Shown here piece after piece: positions 46,366-55,687 of a DNA stretch of 64,000 nt. The DNA is from Chryseobacterium pennipullorum (GTDB lineage Bacteria; Bacteroidota; Bacteroidia; Flavobacteriales; Weeksellaceae), in assembly GCF_003384725.1 (NCBI RefSeq), contig NZ_QNVV01000001.1:464438-528437 (forward strand). The letters are read 5' to 3'. Position 1 is the stretch's first letter; each line of letters opens with the position of its first letter. The notes under the pieces are model-generated. The model saw nothing but the letters and a program-made list of their open reading frames with translations, searched no databases and had not been told where the DNA came from. Made by a program: the position numbers and the translations under genes.

Positions 46366-46399
46366 CAAATATACTTTATTAAAATATAATAAAGTATAT
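46366..46399 (-). promoter_or_regulatory. Promoter element and operator-like inverted repeat of the MarR-crt operon
   Basis: The minus strand has TATATTTG at 46366-46373. It overlaps an inverted repeat with 13-base-pair arms (ATATACTTTATTA at 46369-46381 and TAATAAAGTATAT at 46387-46399) around 5 bases. This is the usual arrangement of a self-regulating MarR operator, although an AT-rich repeat can arise by chance. Confidence 0.6.
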
Positions 46400-46703
46400 A
46401 AATACACTTTTTATTTTAATTTATTGCGTTTCAGCAATGTTGTACCCTATTTCAATCATCCTGTCACTGAAAAAAAAACATTGTTATACAGCTGTATTAC
46501 AGCACAATAAATCCTCATCTATTACAAAAAAATATGACTGAAACAACATGCCGGACAGCAGGTTTTATTTTAGATGATAAATACACCAACTTTTTATCTC
46601 AACTCATAATGAGACGCTAAAGAAGAAATTCCGTTGGTATTGCACTGAACAGCTTTATCTCATAGGAGCAACGCTAAAATCAAAGTCTGTACAGGAAATA
46701 GAC

Positions 46704-46711
46704 TATCTTTG
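46704..46711 (+). promoter_or_regulatory. -7 promoter element of phzF-like gene
   Basis: TATCTTTG implies a transcript start near 46718, downstream of the ATG at 46714, so translation should start at the ATG at 46738. Confidence 0.55.
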
Positions 46712-46737
46712 TTATGGACTTAAAATTATTCTCAATA

Positions 46738-47526
46738 ATGAAGTTAGAATTATATCAGATCGATGCTTTTACAGAAGAAATATTCCATGGAAATCCTGCA
46801 TGTGTTGTTCCATTGAAAAATTGGTTACCCGATGAGATCCTTTTAAAAATAGCCCGGGAAAATGCTGTAGCAGAAACCGCTTTCTTTATTGATAACGGCC
46901 ATACCATTCATCTGAGATGGTTCACCCCGGAAATAGAAATGGATCTGTGCGGACATGCTACTCTTGCTACGGCTCATTGCTTGGTTTCCATCTTAAACTA
47001 CCCGAACAACAACATCCTATTTGAAACCAAAAGTGGAGAACTGATAGTGAATGTAAAAGACGGAATGTATTATATGGATTTTCCTTCAAGAATGCCTGAA
47101 CCATCCGGTCTACCTGATAATATAAGGCAATCACTCAATATACAGCCTAAAGAGGTATTCAAATCAAGAGACTATGTTCTGGTCTATGAGTCTGAGGAAG
47201 ACCTCAAAAAAATCAGCATTGAAAGATCTTTATTCGACCTTATCAACCTGGATCCGGGAGGTGTGGTGGTCACCGCACCTGGGACAGACAGTGATTTTGT
47301 GTCAAGATATTTTACACCGCAGGCGTCCATTCTTGAAGATCCTGTAACCGGTTCTGCCCACTGTTCGCTCATTCCTTTCTGGTCCTCCAGGCTGGGAAAA
47401 GATCAGCTTTTTGCCCGTCAGCTATCAGAAAGAGGCGGCCAGCTCTACTGTGAAAACAAAAATGAAAGGATTATTGTAGCAGGTAAAGCAAAAACCTATT
47501 CCAAGGGCCATCTATGGATAGAATAA
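46738..47526 (+). CDS. PhzF-family isomerase/epimerase
   Basis: The protein starts MKLELYQIDAFTEEIFHGNP and contains the catalytic Glu in NAVAETAFF and the strand motifs LRWFTPEIEMDLCGHATLAT, ILEDPVTGSAHCSL and GGQLYCENKNERI of the PhzF (YddE) fold. Family members are isomerases acting on small metabolites; the substrate here is unknown and phenazine synthesis is not implied. The start at 46738 is decided by the promoter element at 46704-46711 and by the canonical N-terminus. Confidence 0.9.
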   Translation: MKLELYQIDAFTEEIFHGNPACVVPLKNWLPDEILLKIARENAVAETAFFIDNGHTIHLRWFTPEIEMDLCGHATLATAHCLVSILNYPNNNILFETKSGELIVNVKDGMYYMDFPSRMPEPSGLPDNIRQSLNIQPKEVFKSRDYVLVYESEEDLKKISIERSLFDLINLDPGGVVVTAPGTDSDFVSRYFTPQASILEDPVTGSAHCSLIPFWSSRLGKDQLFARQLSERGGQLYCENKNERIIVAGKAKTYSKGHLWIE

Positions 47527-47556
47527 TATTCTTCTGACCAGGATGTACAGCATACC

Positions 47557-47594
47557 ATAAGCGCCAGTTCTTCTAAGCTGGCGCTTATTTTTTT
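47557..47594 (+). terminator. Terminator after phzF-like gene
   Basis: A perfect 11-base-pair stem (ATAAGCGCCAG / CTGGCGCTTAT) with a 10-base loop is followed by a T-rich tract. It separates the convergent phzF-like and lysR-like genes. Confidence 0.92.
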
Positions 47595-47625
47595 AGACAG
47601 GATTATTATTCAGTAAGATGATCGG

Positions 47626-48522
47626 TTACTGCTCTCCCAAATCACGCCCTGACTTATAATGTGATAAGATGACATTCAATATATTGGACAACACGGGATG
47701 ATGGTCATCCTTCCGCCAATTCAAATACAGACCGGACTGAAAATGTGTGGGTATAAAACGGATACCGGGGCTTTCGTGGAATGCATAGGAATCCGGCAAT
47801 ACCGCAATACCTAACCCATTTCTGACCAAAGCTATAATAGCAGATCCGAATTCAGAATAAAAACTTGCATCGGGAGACACCTCAAAATACCTGAACAGTT
47901 GCTGAATCAGCCCGATATAACTACTGCCCTCACCTTTCCCGGGTAAGATAAACTTCTGAAGCTTTAAAGCTTCGGGGGTAATATCTTCTACTGAACGGAA
48001 AGGATGATTTTCAGGAACAACAATGGCCAAATGATCCGAATACATTTTTTCGGAAGCAATATCTTCAGCAATCGTGAGGTCCCTTGTGATGGCAAGATCT
48101 ACCTTGTAGTTTCTCAAAAACTCTTCCTGCTCCTCATACCGTACCTGAAGCAGCTCAATTTTTAGACCGGGATAGCTGCTTGAGATTCTGCTGAGCACGT
48201 CTGGCAAAAAAGACGCTGATAGCGAATCCGGATGCGAAATGATCAACGTTCCCACCTCTCCCAATTGTATCTGCCTTGCATGTTCATTGAAAAAATCCAG
48301 TTCATTAAGGACCTGTGCCCACTTTTCATAGAGGAATGTCCCTGCCGGAGTCAGCTTTACATTCCTTTTGTTTCTCTCGAACAACATAATTCCCAGTTCT
48401 TCTTCAAGCGCTTTGATCTGGCGTGAAAGAGCAGATTGGGTAATATTTACCTTACCCGCCGTATTCCAAAAGTGAAGTTCCTTAGCAAGAACTAAGAAGT
48501 ATCTGATCTGTTGAATATCCAT
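47626..48522 (-). CDS. LysR-family transcription regulator
   Basis: The 298-residue protein has the N-terminal LysR winged helix (QIRYFLVLAKELHFWNTAGK, NITQSALSRQIKALEEELG) and a periplasmic-binding-like effector domain (LSASFLPDVLSRISSSYPGL). It is divergent from the first GNAT gene, with a perfect palindrome over its own start codon, so that GNAT gene and itself are likely targets. The effector is unknown. Confidence 0.92.
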   Translation of the reverse strand: MDIQQIRYFLVLAKELHFWNTAGKVNITQSALSRQIKALEEELGIMLFERNKRNVKLTPAGTFLYEKWAQVLNELDFFNEHARQIQLGEVGTLIISHPDSLSASFLPDVLSRISSSYPGLKIELLQVRYEEQEEFLRNYKVDLAITRDLTIAEDIASEKMYSDHLAIVVPENHPFRSVEDITPEALKLQKFILPGKGEGSSYIGLIQQLFRYFEVSPDASFYSEFGSAIIALVRNGLGIAVLPDSYAFHESPGIRFIPTHFQSGLYLNWRKDDHHPVLSNILNVILSHYKSGRDLGEQ

Positions 48523-48543
48523 TAATGCAAATTATGCATTAAT
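48521..48543. promoter_or_regulatory. LysR operator-like palindrome
   Basis: ATTAATGCA and TGCATTAAT form perfect 9-base arms around AATTA. The repeat overlaps the lysR start codon and includes a T-N11-A box, as expected for LysR self-control. Confidence 0.65.
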
Positions 48544-48582
48544 ATATGAAAAAATAGCATTTTTAAACATTAAATAATCAAA

Positions 48583-48590
48583 TATTTTTG
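48583..48590 (+). promoter_or_regulatory. -7 promoter element of first GNAT gene
   Basis: TATTTTTG lies 24 bases upstream of the ATG at 48615. Confidence 0.45.
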
Positions 48591-48614
48591 CAGTGATTTA
48601 CAAACAGATGAGAC

Positions 48615-49085
48615 ATGGAAAAGTTAGCTTATACACTGAGGCTTTGTACACCAGCAGATCTGGACAGACTTCTGGTACTGATCGGAAAGCACGCTGAATT
48701 TGAGAAAGCCCATTACAGCCCCGAAGGTAAGAAAGAACAGCTGCATGCAGCACTGTTTACAGAACCGGTATTTCTTACCTGTGTCATTGCTGAAGTGGAC
48801 AGAGTGGTGATCGGGTATGCCACCTATACGTTCGACTATTCTACCTGGGATGCAGCAAAATTCATATACCTCGACTGTCTTTATATCGAAGACGAATACC
48901 GCAGTTACGGAATCGGTAAACACCTCATGGACTGGGTAAAAAAAACCGGTGAAGAAAATGACTGCGTCAATATGCAATGGCAGACACCAGATTTTAACGA
49001 ACGCGCTATACAATTTTATAAGCGCCTGGGTGGCATAGGAAAGGATAAGGTACGGTTCACCCTACCCCTTAATCTAAGATTTTAG
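48615..49085 (+). CDS. GNAT-family N-acetyltransferase
   Basis: The 156-residue protein has the GNAT core: VIAEVDRVVIGYATYTFDYS, YLDCLYIEDEYRSYGIGKHL with the acetyl-CoA loop YRSYGIGK, and NERAIQFYKRLGG. It looks like the diamine (spermine/spermidine) N-acetyltransferase group from FDYSTWDAAKFIYLDCLYI, but the acceptor is not proven. It is divergent from the lysR gene. Confidence 0.87.
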   Translation: MEKLAYTLRLCTPADLDRLLVLIGKHAEFEKAHYSPEGKKEQLHAALFTEPVFLTCVIAEVDRVVIGYATYTFDYSTWDAAKFIYLDCLYIEDEYRSYGIGKHLMDWVKKTGEENDCVNMQWQTPDFNERAIQFYKRLGGIGKDKVRFTLPLNLRF

Positions 49086-49183
49086 CTTCACCCGAAACAA
49101 ACCCAAAAACACAACCTTTAGCATCTGCAGGTGAATAAGATGCAGATCACCAAGCATTACGATAACTATTATACCGTCAAAAA

Positions 49184-49702
49184 ATGGAAAATATAGAAAT
49201 TAAAAAAGTAACCTCTCACGAGATCGATACCTTACAGAAAATCGGAAGACAGACTTTTTCTGAAACCTTTTCAGATACCAATTCTCCAGAGGATATGGCT
49301 CAGTATCTTGAGGAAGGGTTTTCAATTGAAAAGCTCAGTACAGAACTCAGCCAGCCCACCTCAATGTTTTACTTTGCCCTATCGGAAGGTCAGGTAATCG
49401 GCTACCTGAAATTGAATACAGGCCGGTCACAGACTGAGCTGCAGGATGAAAAAGCACTGGAAATCGAACGCATCTACCTGCTATCTGCCTTTCACGGTAA
49501 AAAAGCAGGTCAACTATTATTTAATAAAGCCCTTCAGATCGCAGAGGAACTTCATTCTTCCTACCTATGGCTGGGGGTCTGGGAAAATAATCAACGTGCT
49601 ATCCGCTTTTACGAAAAGAACGGTTTTGTCCCGTTCGACAAGCATTTATTCAAACTCGGCAAGGATGAGCAAACCGATATCATGATGAAAAAAATACTGT
49701 GA
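49184..49702 (+). CDS. GNAT-family N-acetyltransferase (PaiA-like)
   Basis: The 172-residue protein has ALSEGQVIGYLKLN, the motif LEIERIYLLSAFHGKKAGQL with the CoA loop FHGKKAGQ, YLWLGVWENNQRAIRFYEKN and GFVPFDKHLFKLGKDEQTDI. The pattern fits the PaiA polyamine acetyltransferase group. It starts 98 bases after the first GNAT gene and may share its transcript. Substrate is inferred from similarity only. Confidence 0.87.
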   Translation: MENIEIKKVTSHEIDTLQKIGRQTFSETFSDTNSPEDMAQYLEEGFSIEKLSTELSQPTSMFYFALSEGQVIGYLKLNTGRSQTELQDEKALEIERIYLLSAFHGKKAGQLLFNKALQIAEELHSSYLWLGVWENNQRAIRFYEKNGFVPFDKHLFKLGKDEQTDIMMKKIL

Positions 49703-49816
49703 TGAAAATGGATCAGGTACAAAAGTTGTGGAGAAACGATTTTTTTCTATTATACTTTTGCCTTGAAATCTAAGATCATCTCCCTTCAGTCGAAGGGAAG
49801 CCTGTAAAAAAATAAA

Positions 49817-49868
49817 ATCAGAATAGATTATTTTCTATTCTGATTAATTTTTTCTATTCTGATTAATT
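49817..49868. repeat. Terminator hairpin with a duplicated 19-base arm
   Basis: ATCAGAATAG (49817-49826) pairs perfectly with CTATTCTGAT (49835-49844). A 19-base unit beginning TTTTCTATTC is then present twice in tandem (49831-49849 and 49850-49868), so the left arm can pair with either copy. It lies 115 bases past the GNAT stop. Confidence 0.8.
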
Positions 49869-49924
49869 ATTGATTTAGCAACCCATCAACTTTTGACCGA
49901 TCGGTAATTTTATGATGTGAAAAA

Positions 49925-51814
49925 TCAGACTTTTTCAGTCTTTGTTTTTACATTTTGATTCTCATATACTGCGATACCGCCCACCCATGTTTCCAATACC
50001 GGAATGTTCCGCATTTTCATATACTGTGAAGATTGCGTCTTTAATGACAGAGGATCCTGCCCCAATATGACGAAATCAGCAAAGAGCCCCTTATCCAATG
50101 AACCTACCCACTTGTCGGCATAGCATTGCCATGCGGCATCATATGTAACGGCAATCAGGGCCTGCTCCGGGGTAAGGCATTCGGAGCTGTTTAAAACTTC
50201 AATGCTGGTGGTTTTCTTTTCCATAATTCTGGTGACCGATTGTTCCATCATTCTCAGAGGTCCCAAAGGGCTTACTTCATTATCGCTATGCAGGGTTATT
50301 CTCATCCCAACGGCCAGCGTTGAACCGCAAAGATCAAGCATCTGTGCTTTTTCACCAAATATTACTTTTTTAAAAGCATACCCCCAATACCCTACGTGGC
50401 CAATAAGGAAGCTGGGTGAAACCCCCATCTGTACCATATTGGTAATCTGATCGGCTGTCAGCAGCGAGCAGTGCTCTATACGGTTACGAAGTTCGGGACC
50501 TCTGTATTGGGCAAGCGTACGCTGATAAGCATTGATGGCAAATGTTACCGCCTGGTCGCCATTGGCGTGAACCATCAGCGGCCAGCCTTTACGGGCCACC
50601 ACCGTATTGATCAGGGTATTATATCCTGGCGGAATTGTATGAGCGGGAATACCATTCTGCGGAAAATTAAAGATTCCGGTATTATTTGCAGGATCACATA
50701 AGTAAGGAGTACTCTGATAGCCGGTCAGTCCCTGATTTGAGCCATCTGAAACCACTTTCACGTGTCCGTAATAGACAGGCTTGTACCTGTCCGGCTCTGT
50801 ATAAGCATCCAACTGATCTGCTTCTTCCTGGCTGGAACAGATGTAGGCCCCACCAGTTCTCACCCATTCATGATGGGTCTTAAAATACAGCGACAAGAGT
50901 TTCTCGAATCCTTTATTCAGTCCGGCATCATACATAAAGGTAACGCCTCTGGAGTTTGCCAGCTGGAAAAGCTCAGTGAGGTATTTATTGATATGGATGC
51001 TCATGGCAATAATCTGAACCATTACCACCTTTAATGCCGGGGTCATCTCCGGACTTTCCTGCAGCTGACCGCGCGTAGCCAGAATATATTCATCAGCAGA
51101 CTTATATTGATTTTTCAGCGTGTCACTATGCTGATAAACGTGCTGAAGCGCTTTGGTATTCAGGTATAGCGTATGCATAGAAGCGCTTAACAGCATGATC
51201 GGTTCCTGGTCATTAATACTGTCGAGTACGGTGTTATCAATTGTCTGCAGTTCTTTGGTACCGTCTGCTTTCACCACAAAAGGCATTAATGACGGATCCA
51301 GCCCCCTTCCCAGGATCACATAGCCTGGAATTTTGGGAATGTTGTTGTTGACAATTGCCCCTACGGAAGTAAGATCATAAATTGGCTGTAAATCCTGTCC
51401 GTTAAACGGACTTACATCCAGCCAGTCGGCCATCATGGCAGTAGGCACCATGTGAACATGCGGCTCTATAAGGCCAGGAAGTAAGGTTTGTGTTCCGGAC
51501 AATTCTTTTTTTTGATATCCCGGAAATTTCTGGTCCATTATTTTTTTTACCGTTTTTTTGTCACCGGTTGCCACCACATGTCCGTCAGCAATTCCAATGG
51601 CCTCAACGACGTCTGTTGATCCGCCGATCATGGGCCGGATGGTTCCCCCACTGATCATAATGGGCTGTGGTTTTGCTTTGATCTTTGCTCCGGAAAACGG
51701 CTTCATTTTTGCCAGATTTTCCGGACTGAAAAGTTCTTCTTTCAGAATTTTCAAAACAGGATTGTTGCAGGCGCAGTGCGTACAGCCATGGCTGTGTGGG
51801 TGTGATTTTTCCAT
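49925..51814 (-). CDS. Amidohydrolase-family protein (YtcJ-like) with Cys/His-rich N-terminus
   Basis: The protein has the metal-dependent amidohydrolase pattern of the YtcJ group: LLPGLIEPHVHMVP, a long middle part (HTLYLNTKAL, MYDAGLNKG), VKVVSDGSNQGLTGYQ, LMVHANGDQAV, NRIEHCSLL, ITLHSDNEVSP and a C-terminal strand FADFVILGQDPL. The N-terminus MEKSHPHSHGCTHCACNN is rich in His and Cys and is not part of the catalytic domain; it may bind metal. The start at 51814 is chosen over 51871 because it begins this segment directly. Substrate is unknown. Confidence 0.85.
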   Translation of the reverse strand: MEKSHPHSHGCTHCACNNPVLKILKEELFSPENLAKMKPFSGAKIKAKPQPIMISGGTIRPMIGGSTDVVEAIGIADGHVVATGDKKTVKKIMDQKFPGYQKKELSGTQTLLPGLIEPHVHMVPTAMMADWLDVSPFNGQDLQPIYDLTSVGAIVNNNIPKIPGYVILGRGLDPSLMPFVVKADGTKELQTIDNTVLDSINDQEPIMLLSASMHTLYLNTKALQHVYQHSDTLKNQYKSADEYILATRGQLQESPEMTPALKVVMVQIIAMSIHINKYLTELFQLANSRGVTFMYDAGLNKGFEKLLSLYFKTHHEWVRTGGAYICSSQEEADQLDAYTEPDRYKPVYYGHVKVVSDGSNQGLTGYQSTPYLCDPANNTGIFNFPQNGIPAHTIPPGYNTLINTVVARKGWPLMVHANGDQAVTFAINAYQRTLAQYRGPELRNRIEHCSLLTADQITNMVQMGVSPSFLIGHVGYWGYAFKKVIFGEKAQMLDLCGSTLAVGMRITLHSDNEVSPLGPLRMMEQSVTRIMEKKTTSIEVLNSSECLTPEQALIAVTYDAAWQCYADKWVGSLDKGLFADFVILGQDPLSLKTQSSQYMKMRNIPVLETWVGGIAVYENQNVKTKTEKV

Positions 51815-52269
51815 AAAGATGATTGGATTAAAGTGTTTGTTTAATTTGAGTTTATTCTTCTTATTTTTCAATGATACAAGCTATAGAAAGGCAGGCTGCC
51901 GATCAAGAAAAATTAATTACATTATTAAAATTAAAAATGAATAATTTAAGAATATTACACCTACATAAATTATTATGCATTAATATTTTTCATTTATTTT
52001 CAGGTATTAGTTTATTTTATAAAAATAATAAAAAATATTATTTCCCGGTATTTTTTTTCACTTAGTATAGATTAATTTTCTGACTGAACGCTGACTGAAA
52101 AGTCATGAGTTACAGATTGCATTGATGAACTTCATGGTTAAAGCCACAAAATGGAATAATATTGATACAGCCTTCCCTATTTCAGCATCCAGCCTTTAAT
52201 TTTCCTAAAAATACCAGCATCTTTTAAAAGAAAATGCCAAATATTCCGTTTAATTCTTAAATTTGGCTA
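51815..52269. other. Intergenic region
   Basis: About 450 AT-rich bases between divergent genes. No gene, hairpin or clear promoter element is recognised. Confidence 0.5.
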
Positions 52270-52740
52270 ATGCAAAAGAATATTTATCTTATCATTATAT
52301 CATTCGCTCTTACCAGCTGCTATACTTATCAGGTAAAAAAACAGGTGGATACAGCAACCGCCACGAAGCAGGATTCTAAAAGGAATGCCGTTTCTGCCAG
52401 CAATACTTCTGCCCAAATAAACACCGCAACCGCTGATCCACAAAACATGAATCCACAGCCAATGCCAGTGGCCGTCAATGTTCAGGACAAACTTACCCCC
52501 GGTAAAAATGTTAAAATTCATGCTGATGGCAGAAGCTATAAGATCATTGTTGACCGTTGGGAAAGTGACAGTCTGGTGGCACATCCCGTACGCAACCCAA
52601 ATAAAACGCTGAAATTCCATAAAAGTCAGATCAACGGAGAGAAAATCGGTGAAAAACGTTTTTCACAACCCATCGCTGATATTATTACGGTTACTGCTTA
52701 TGCCGGAATCGCTGCGACCGTCTGGTATCTTCTCCGCTAA
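52270..52740 (+). CDS. Hypothetical lipoprotein
   Basis: The 156-residue protein has a lipoprotein signal (FALTSC, Cys17). A linker rich in Thr, Ala, Asn and Pro follows (about 20-75), then a small beta domain (KNVKIHADGRSYKIIVDRWE to LKFHKSQINGEKIGEK), and a C-terminal hydrophobic stretch (ITVTAYAGIAATVWYLL). Similar short bacterial lipoproteins are common in flavobacteria; function is unknown. Confidence 0.75.
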   Translation: MQKNIYLIIISFALTSCYTYQVKKQVDTATATKQDSKRNAVSASNTSAQINTATADPQNMNPQPMPVAVNVQDKLTPGKNVKIHADGRSYKIIVDRWESDSLVAHPVRNPNKTLKFHKSQINGEKIGEKRFSQPIADIITVTAYAGIAATVWYLLR

Positions 52741-53182
52741 TTTTAACACATTTTTATAGAAGTATAAACCATTGCTCAGAAATTAATGAAGTGGGTACTA
52801 TAGTTTAATTTCTCCGCTCCCGTACGAATCCCCCCACTACTGCACGATGGTATCATGTGGTTCTTCTATTACAGATCAAACACTCTAAAACAACACCATC
52901 ATCTAAAAGCCTTTTTCCATCAGAGTAATCTTTTGCAATGCTATATGGGTCATCACCTGCCTGATCACTGACGAATTGCTTGACACCAAATGATAAGACA
53001 TTTAAAACACTGGTATTAAAGCGCTTAATCAAAGAGAATTTTTCTGTTTAAATGCAATGAAAATACAGACGGCACCTTTTTTGCCACAGCTTCTTTAGTT
53101 TGTAATCTACGATTTGGTTATTTTTGGTCGTAAGGAATGATTATAAGCCGATTAAAACTACACCGTCAAAAAAAAACTTTGC
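52741..53182. other. Intergenic region upstream of the DUF5686 gene
   Basis: About 440 bases. A promoter (TTTG at 53099-53102, 16 bases, TATTTTTG at 53119-53126) lies 57 bases upstream of the next start. No gene is recognised in the rest. Confidence 0.5.
53099..53126 (+). promoter_or_regulatory. Promoter of the DUF5686 gene (-33 and -7 boxes)
   Basis: Both Bacteroidota elements are present: TTTG and TATTTTTG separated by 16 bases, a little shorter than usual. Confidence 0.6.
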
Positions 53183-55636
53183 ATGAAAAAAATTTTCGTC
53201 CTGCTGTTATCATTTGGATATTTCAGCGTGTTTTCACAATCAAAAATGATCGTCAGAAGTTCCGGAGACCAGTCTCCTGTTTCTGGTGCAACGGTCTCCT
53301 GCAACAATAAGGTGCTGGGCAAAACAGATGCAACAGGAACCCTGAATTTCAAAACAAAATGTAAAAAAGTAGAAATTTCGGCCAACGGATTTCAGGAGGA
53401 GGATGCAGTGGTAGACAAAGTGATGGAAGTCTTCCTTCCCAAGGCTGATCCTAATGTCAAAAATATTCAGGCTATCGTTCTGGAAGACAAAAGTGATCCC
53501 AGAGCCTTGGAAATTCTCAGGAAAGTTAATGAAAACTACAAGCAGAATTCTCCCCAGAGCCTGGATTCCTATTCCTATAAATCCTATGAAAAAATTTCGC
53601 TGGATCTGGACGAAGACAGCATCAATGCGTACAATGCCTATATTGCCAACCGTATAGACTCGTTAAAAAAACTTCCACAACGTCCTATGAAAGCTGCGGA
53701 GAAAAAAGATTCTGTGCAATCTGTGAACCTGATGAAGCTATTGGGTGAGAGTAAAATATTTCTGTGGGAGCGGGCTTCCCAGACCCTGTATTCCCAAAAA
53801 TACGGTGAAAAAATCAATATCCTGGACAATAAGATGGCGGGTATCAAAGACCCGATCTATGAACTTATGACTTTCCGGTCCAATAAAAACCAGATCCCCA
53901 AAGAGATCCGGGAAGAAAACAGGAACCTTTACCGTTTCTTTTTGACAGATTCTATAGAAATTGAAGGAAGGCAGAATTATGTCATCCGTTTCCGTCAGGT
54001 AGATTACAAACGAACTGTAAAGCAGCGGAAATTCAACGGGTATCTCTATGTAGACAAAGAAACCTATGCCCTGAAAAAAATTGAAAGCAACAGCAAAGTA
54101 AAAAGTGAAGGCAGCATTACCAGTATCTGGAAACCAGTAGATAACAAATGGTTTCTTGTGAAGGAAAACTATAAGATGAAAATGACCTCCACCATCTTTG
54201 ATAATGATGATAAGAAAGATAAAAACAAAAGCAAAGAAGAGAAGGAAGAGGATAAAAGGAATACCACCAGGTTTGGAAGCTACGCTTTTGTTACTGCTGA
54301 TTATTTTGATTTCAAAACACCGATTGAGGAAAAACCGGAGGATTTCAGAGGTTATACCATTGGCGTAAAAAATTCGGATGGAACCAGCATCGATCAGTAC
54401 CGTACAGAAAATCTTACCGCCCGTGAAGCAGCCACGTATACAACAATTGACAGCTTAAGCAGCAAGTATAAGCTGAACCAGAAAGCAAAAGCCTTAACCG
54501 GATTGCTGAAGGGTAAAATAAGGCTGGGAATGGTAGATTTCGACCTTTCAAAAATAGTCGGCTACAACAAATACGAGCATTTCCGGCTTGGAGCCGGAGC
54601 CAAGCTGAATGAAAAGTTCAGCAGGTATATTTCTCCGGATGCTTATTTTGCCTATGGTATTTATGATAAAGACTGGAAGTTCGGTGCAGGGGTAGACCTT
54701 CGTACCACGCTTGAGAAAAATTCATTTTTCCGGGTTGAATATTTCAATGATGTGATGGCAGCCGGCCGTTTTTCTGAAAACTTATGGAACTTCAGAATGA
54801 AAATAATGAATTCCGGAGTGGCTTTGAATAATGGGGTTTTCTATGGCTACGAAGGCTTAAGGGTGAGCTATGAAAATGATATCACCAATGCACTGACCAT
54901 CAACGTTTCGGCAAAAAAAACGCAGGAAGAATCAAAATTTGATTACAATTTTAAAGGTCTCGGAAACCGGTTTGATATTGCATCGTCTACCATCACCCTA
55001 AAATATTCCCCGAATTCAAAGAATATTATGACGCCTACCGGAAAATATACGTATGAGCAGAATCTTCCTGAACTTTATCTGAACTATGAGCAGGGATACA
55101 AAGCCCTGGGCGGTGATTTTAATTTCAGCAGGTTTGATGCGCTATTTGTTCACAACTTCAAAACAAAGCTTGGGGTAACAGGGGTAAGGCTTTATGGCGG
55201 CCTGATTACCGGTGATGCTCCGGTATGGAAAAACTTTACCCTAAACGGATTGGGTAACGGAAGAGAAGGACTGAACTTCAACCTAACTTCCTATCTCGGT
55301 TTCGCCACCATGGAAGGCGGAAGGTATTATAATGATAAATTTGTGGGGGCCTATCTTACCCACAGGCTGCCGTGGTATTTCAAAAGCTTTGGGAAAAATG
55401 TGTCAAGCTTCGACCTTATCTACAGAGGGACCATCGGTGATATGAAAAACCCGGAATTTCATCAGTTCGATTTCAAGAAACTGGACCATTTGTATAATGA
55501 AGTGGGACTTGAATGGAATAATTTCTTATCCTCCCAGTTTAACTTAGGATTTTTCTACCGGGTTGGCTACTACAATACCCCGAAGTTTAAAGATAATTTT
55601 GCGATCCAGTTTAAGTTTAAATTGTTAGGATTCTAA
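53183..55636 (+). CDS. DUF5686 outer-membrane protein with carboxypeptidase-regulatory-like domain
   Basis: The 817-residue protein has a signal peptide (FSVFSQ) and an N-terminal carboxypeptidase-regulatory-like beta-sandwich (SPVSGATVSCNNKVLGKTDA). Next comes the DUF5686 segment ALEILRKVNENYKQNSPQSL, then SYEKISLDL, and a long C-terminal beta-barrel-like half ending in NFAIQFKFKLLGF, with a terminal aromatic/hydrophobic residue as in outer-membrane barrels. Function of the family is unsettled. It precedes the AsmA-like gene by 51 bases, so the two may work together at the envelope. Confidence 0.85.
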   Translation: MKKIFVLLLSFGYFSVFSQSKMIVRSSGDQSPVSGATVSCNNKVLGKTDATGTLNFKTKCKKVEISANGFQEEDAVVDKVMEVFLPKADPNVKNIQAIVLEDKSDPRALEILRKVNENYKQNSPQSLDSYSYKSYEKISLDLDEDSINAYNAYIANRIDSLKKLPQRPMKAAEKKDSVQSVNLMKLLGESKIFLWERASQTLYSQKYGEKINILDNKMAGIKDPIYELMTFRSNKNQIPKEIREENRNLYRFFLTDSIEIEGRQNYVIRFRQVDYKRTVKQRKFNGYLYVDKETYALKKIESNSKVKSEGSITSIWKPVDNKWFLVKENYKMKMTSTIFDNDDKKDKNKSKEEKEEDKRNTTRFGSYAFVTADYFDFKTPIEEKPEDFRGYTIGVKNSDGTSIDQYRTENLTAREAATYTTIDSLSSKYKLNQKAKALTGLLKGKIRLGMVDFDLSKIVGYNKYEHFRLGAGAKLNEKFSRYISPDAYFAYGIYDKDWKFGAGVDLRTTLEKNSFFRVEYFNDVMAAGRFSENLWNFRMKIMNSGVALNNGVFYGYEGLRVSYENDITNALTINVSAKKTQEESKFDYNFKGLGNRFDIASSTITLKYSPNSKNIMTPTGKYTYEQNLPELYLNYEQGYKALGGDFNFSRFDALFVHNFKTKLGVTGVRLYGGLITGDAPVWKNFTLNGLGNGREGLNFNLTSYLGFATMEGGRYYNDKFVGAYLTHRLPWYFKSFGKNVSSFDLIYRGTIGDMKNPEFHQFDFKKLDHLYNEVGLEWNNFLSSQFNLGFFYRVGYYNTPKFKDNFAIQFKFKLLGF

Positions 55637-55687
55637 ACACAGGACCAACAGCCTTATTCCTCATCATCCTTACCAAAAAAAACAAAC

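Larger units (their letters stand above)
46348..46737. other. Divergent intergenic region between MarR and phzF genes
   Basis: About 390 bases. It holds the inverted repeat at 46366-46399, a perfect 12-base palindrome ATACAGCTGTAT at 46486-46497, and the phzF promoter element. No gene is seen. Confidence 0.5.

Noticed and set aside
46738..47526. Phenazine biosynthesis
   Set aside because: Only a PhzF-fold gene is present, without other phz genes; the family is broad.
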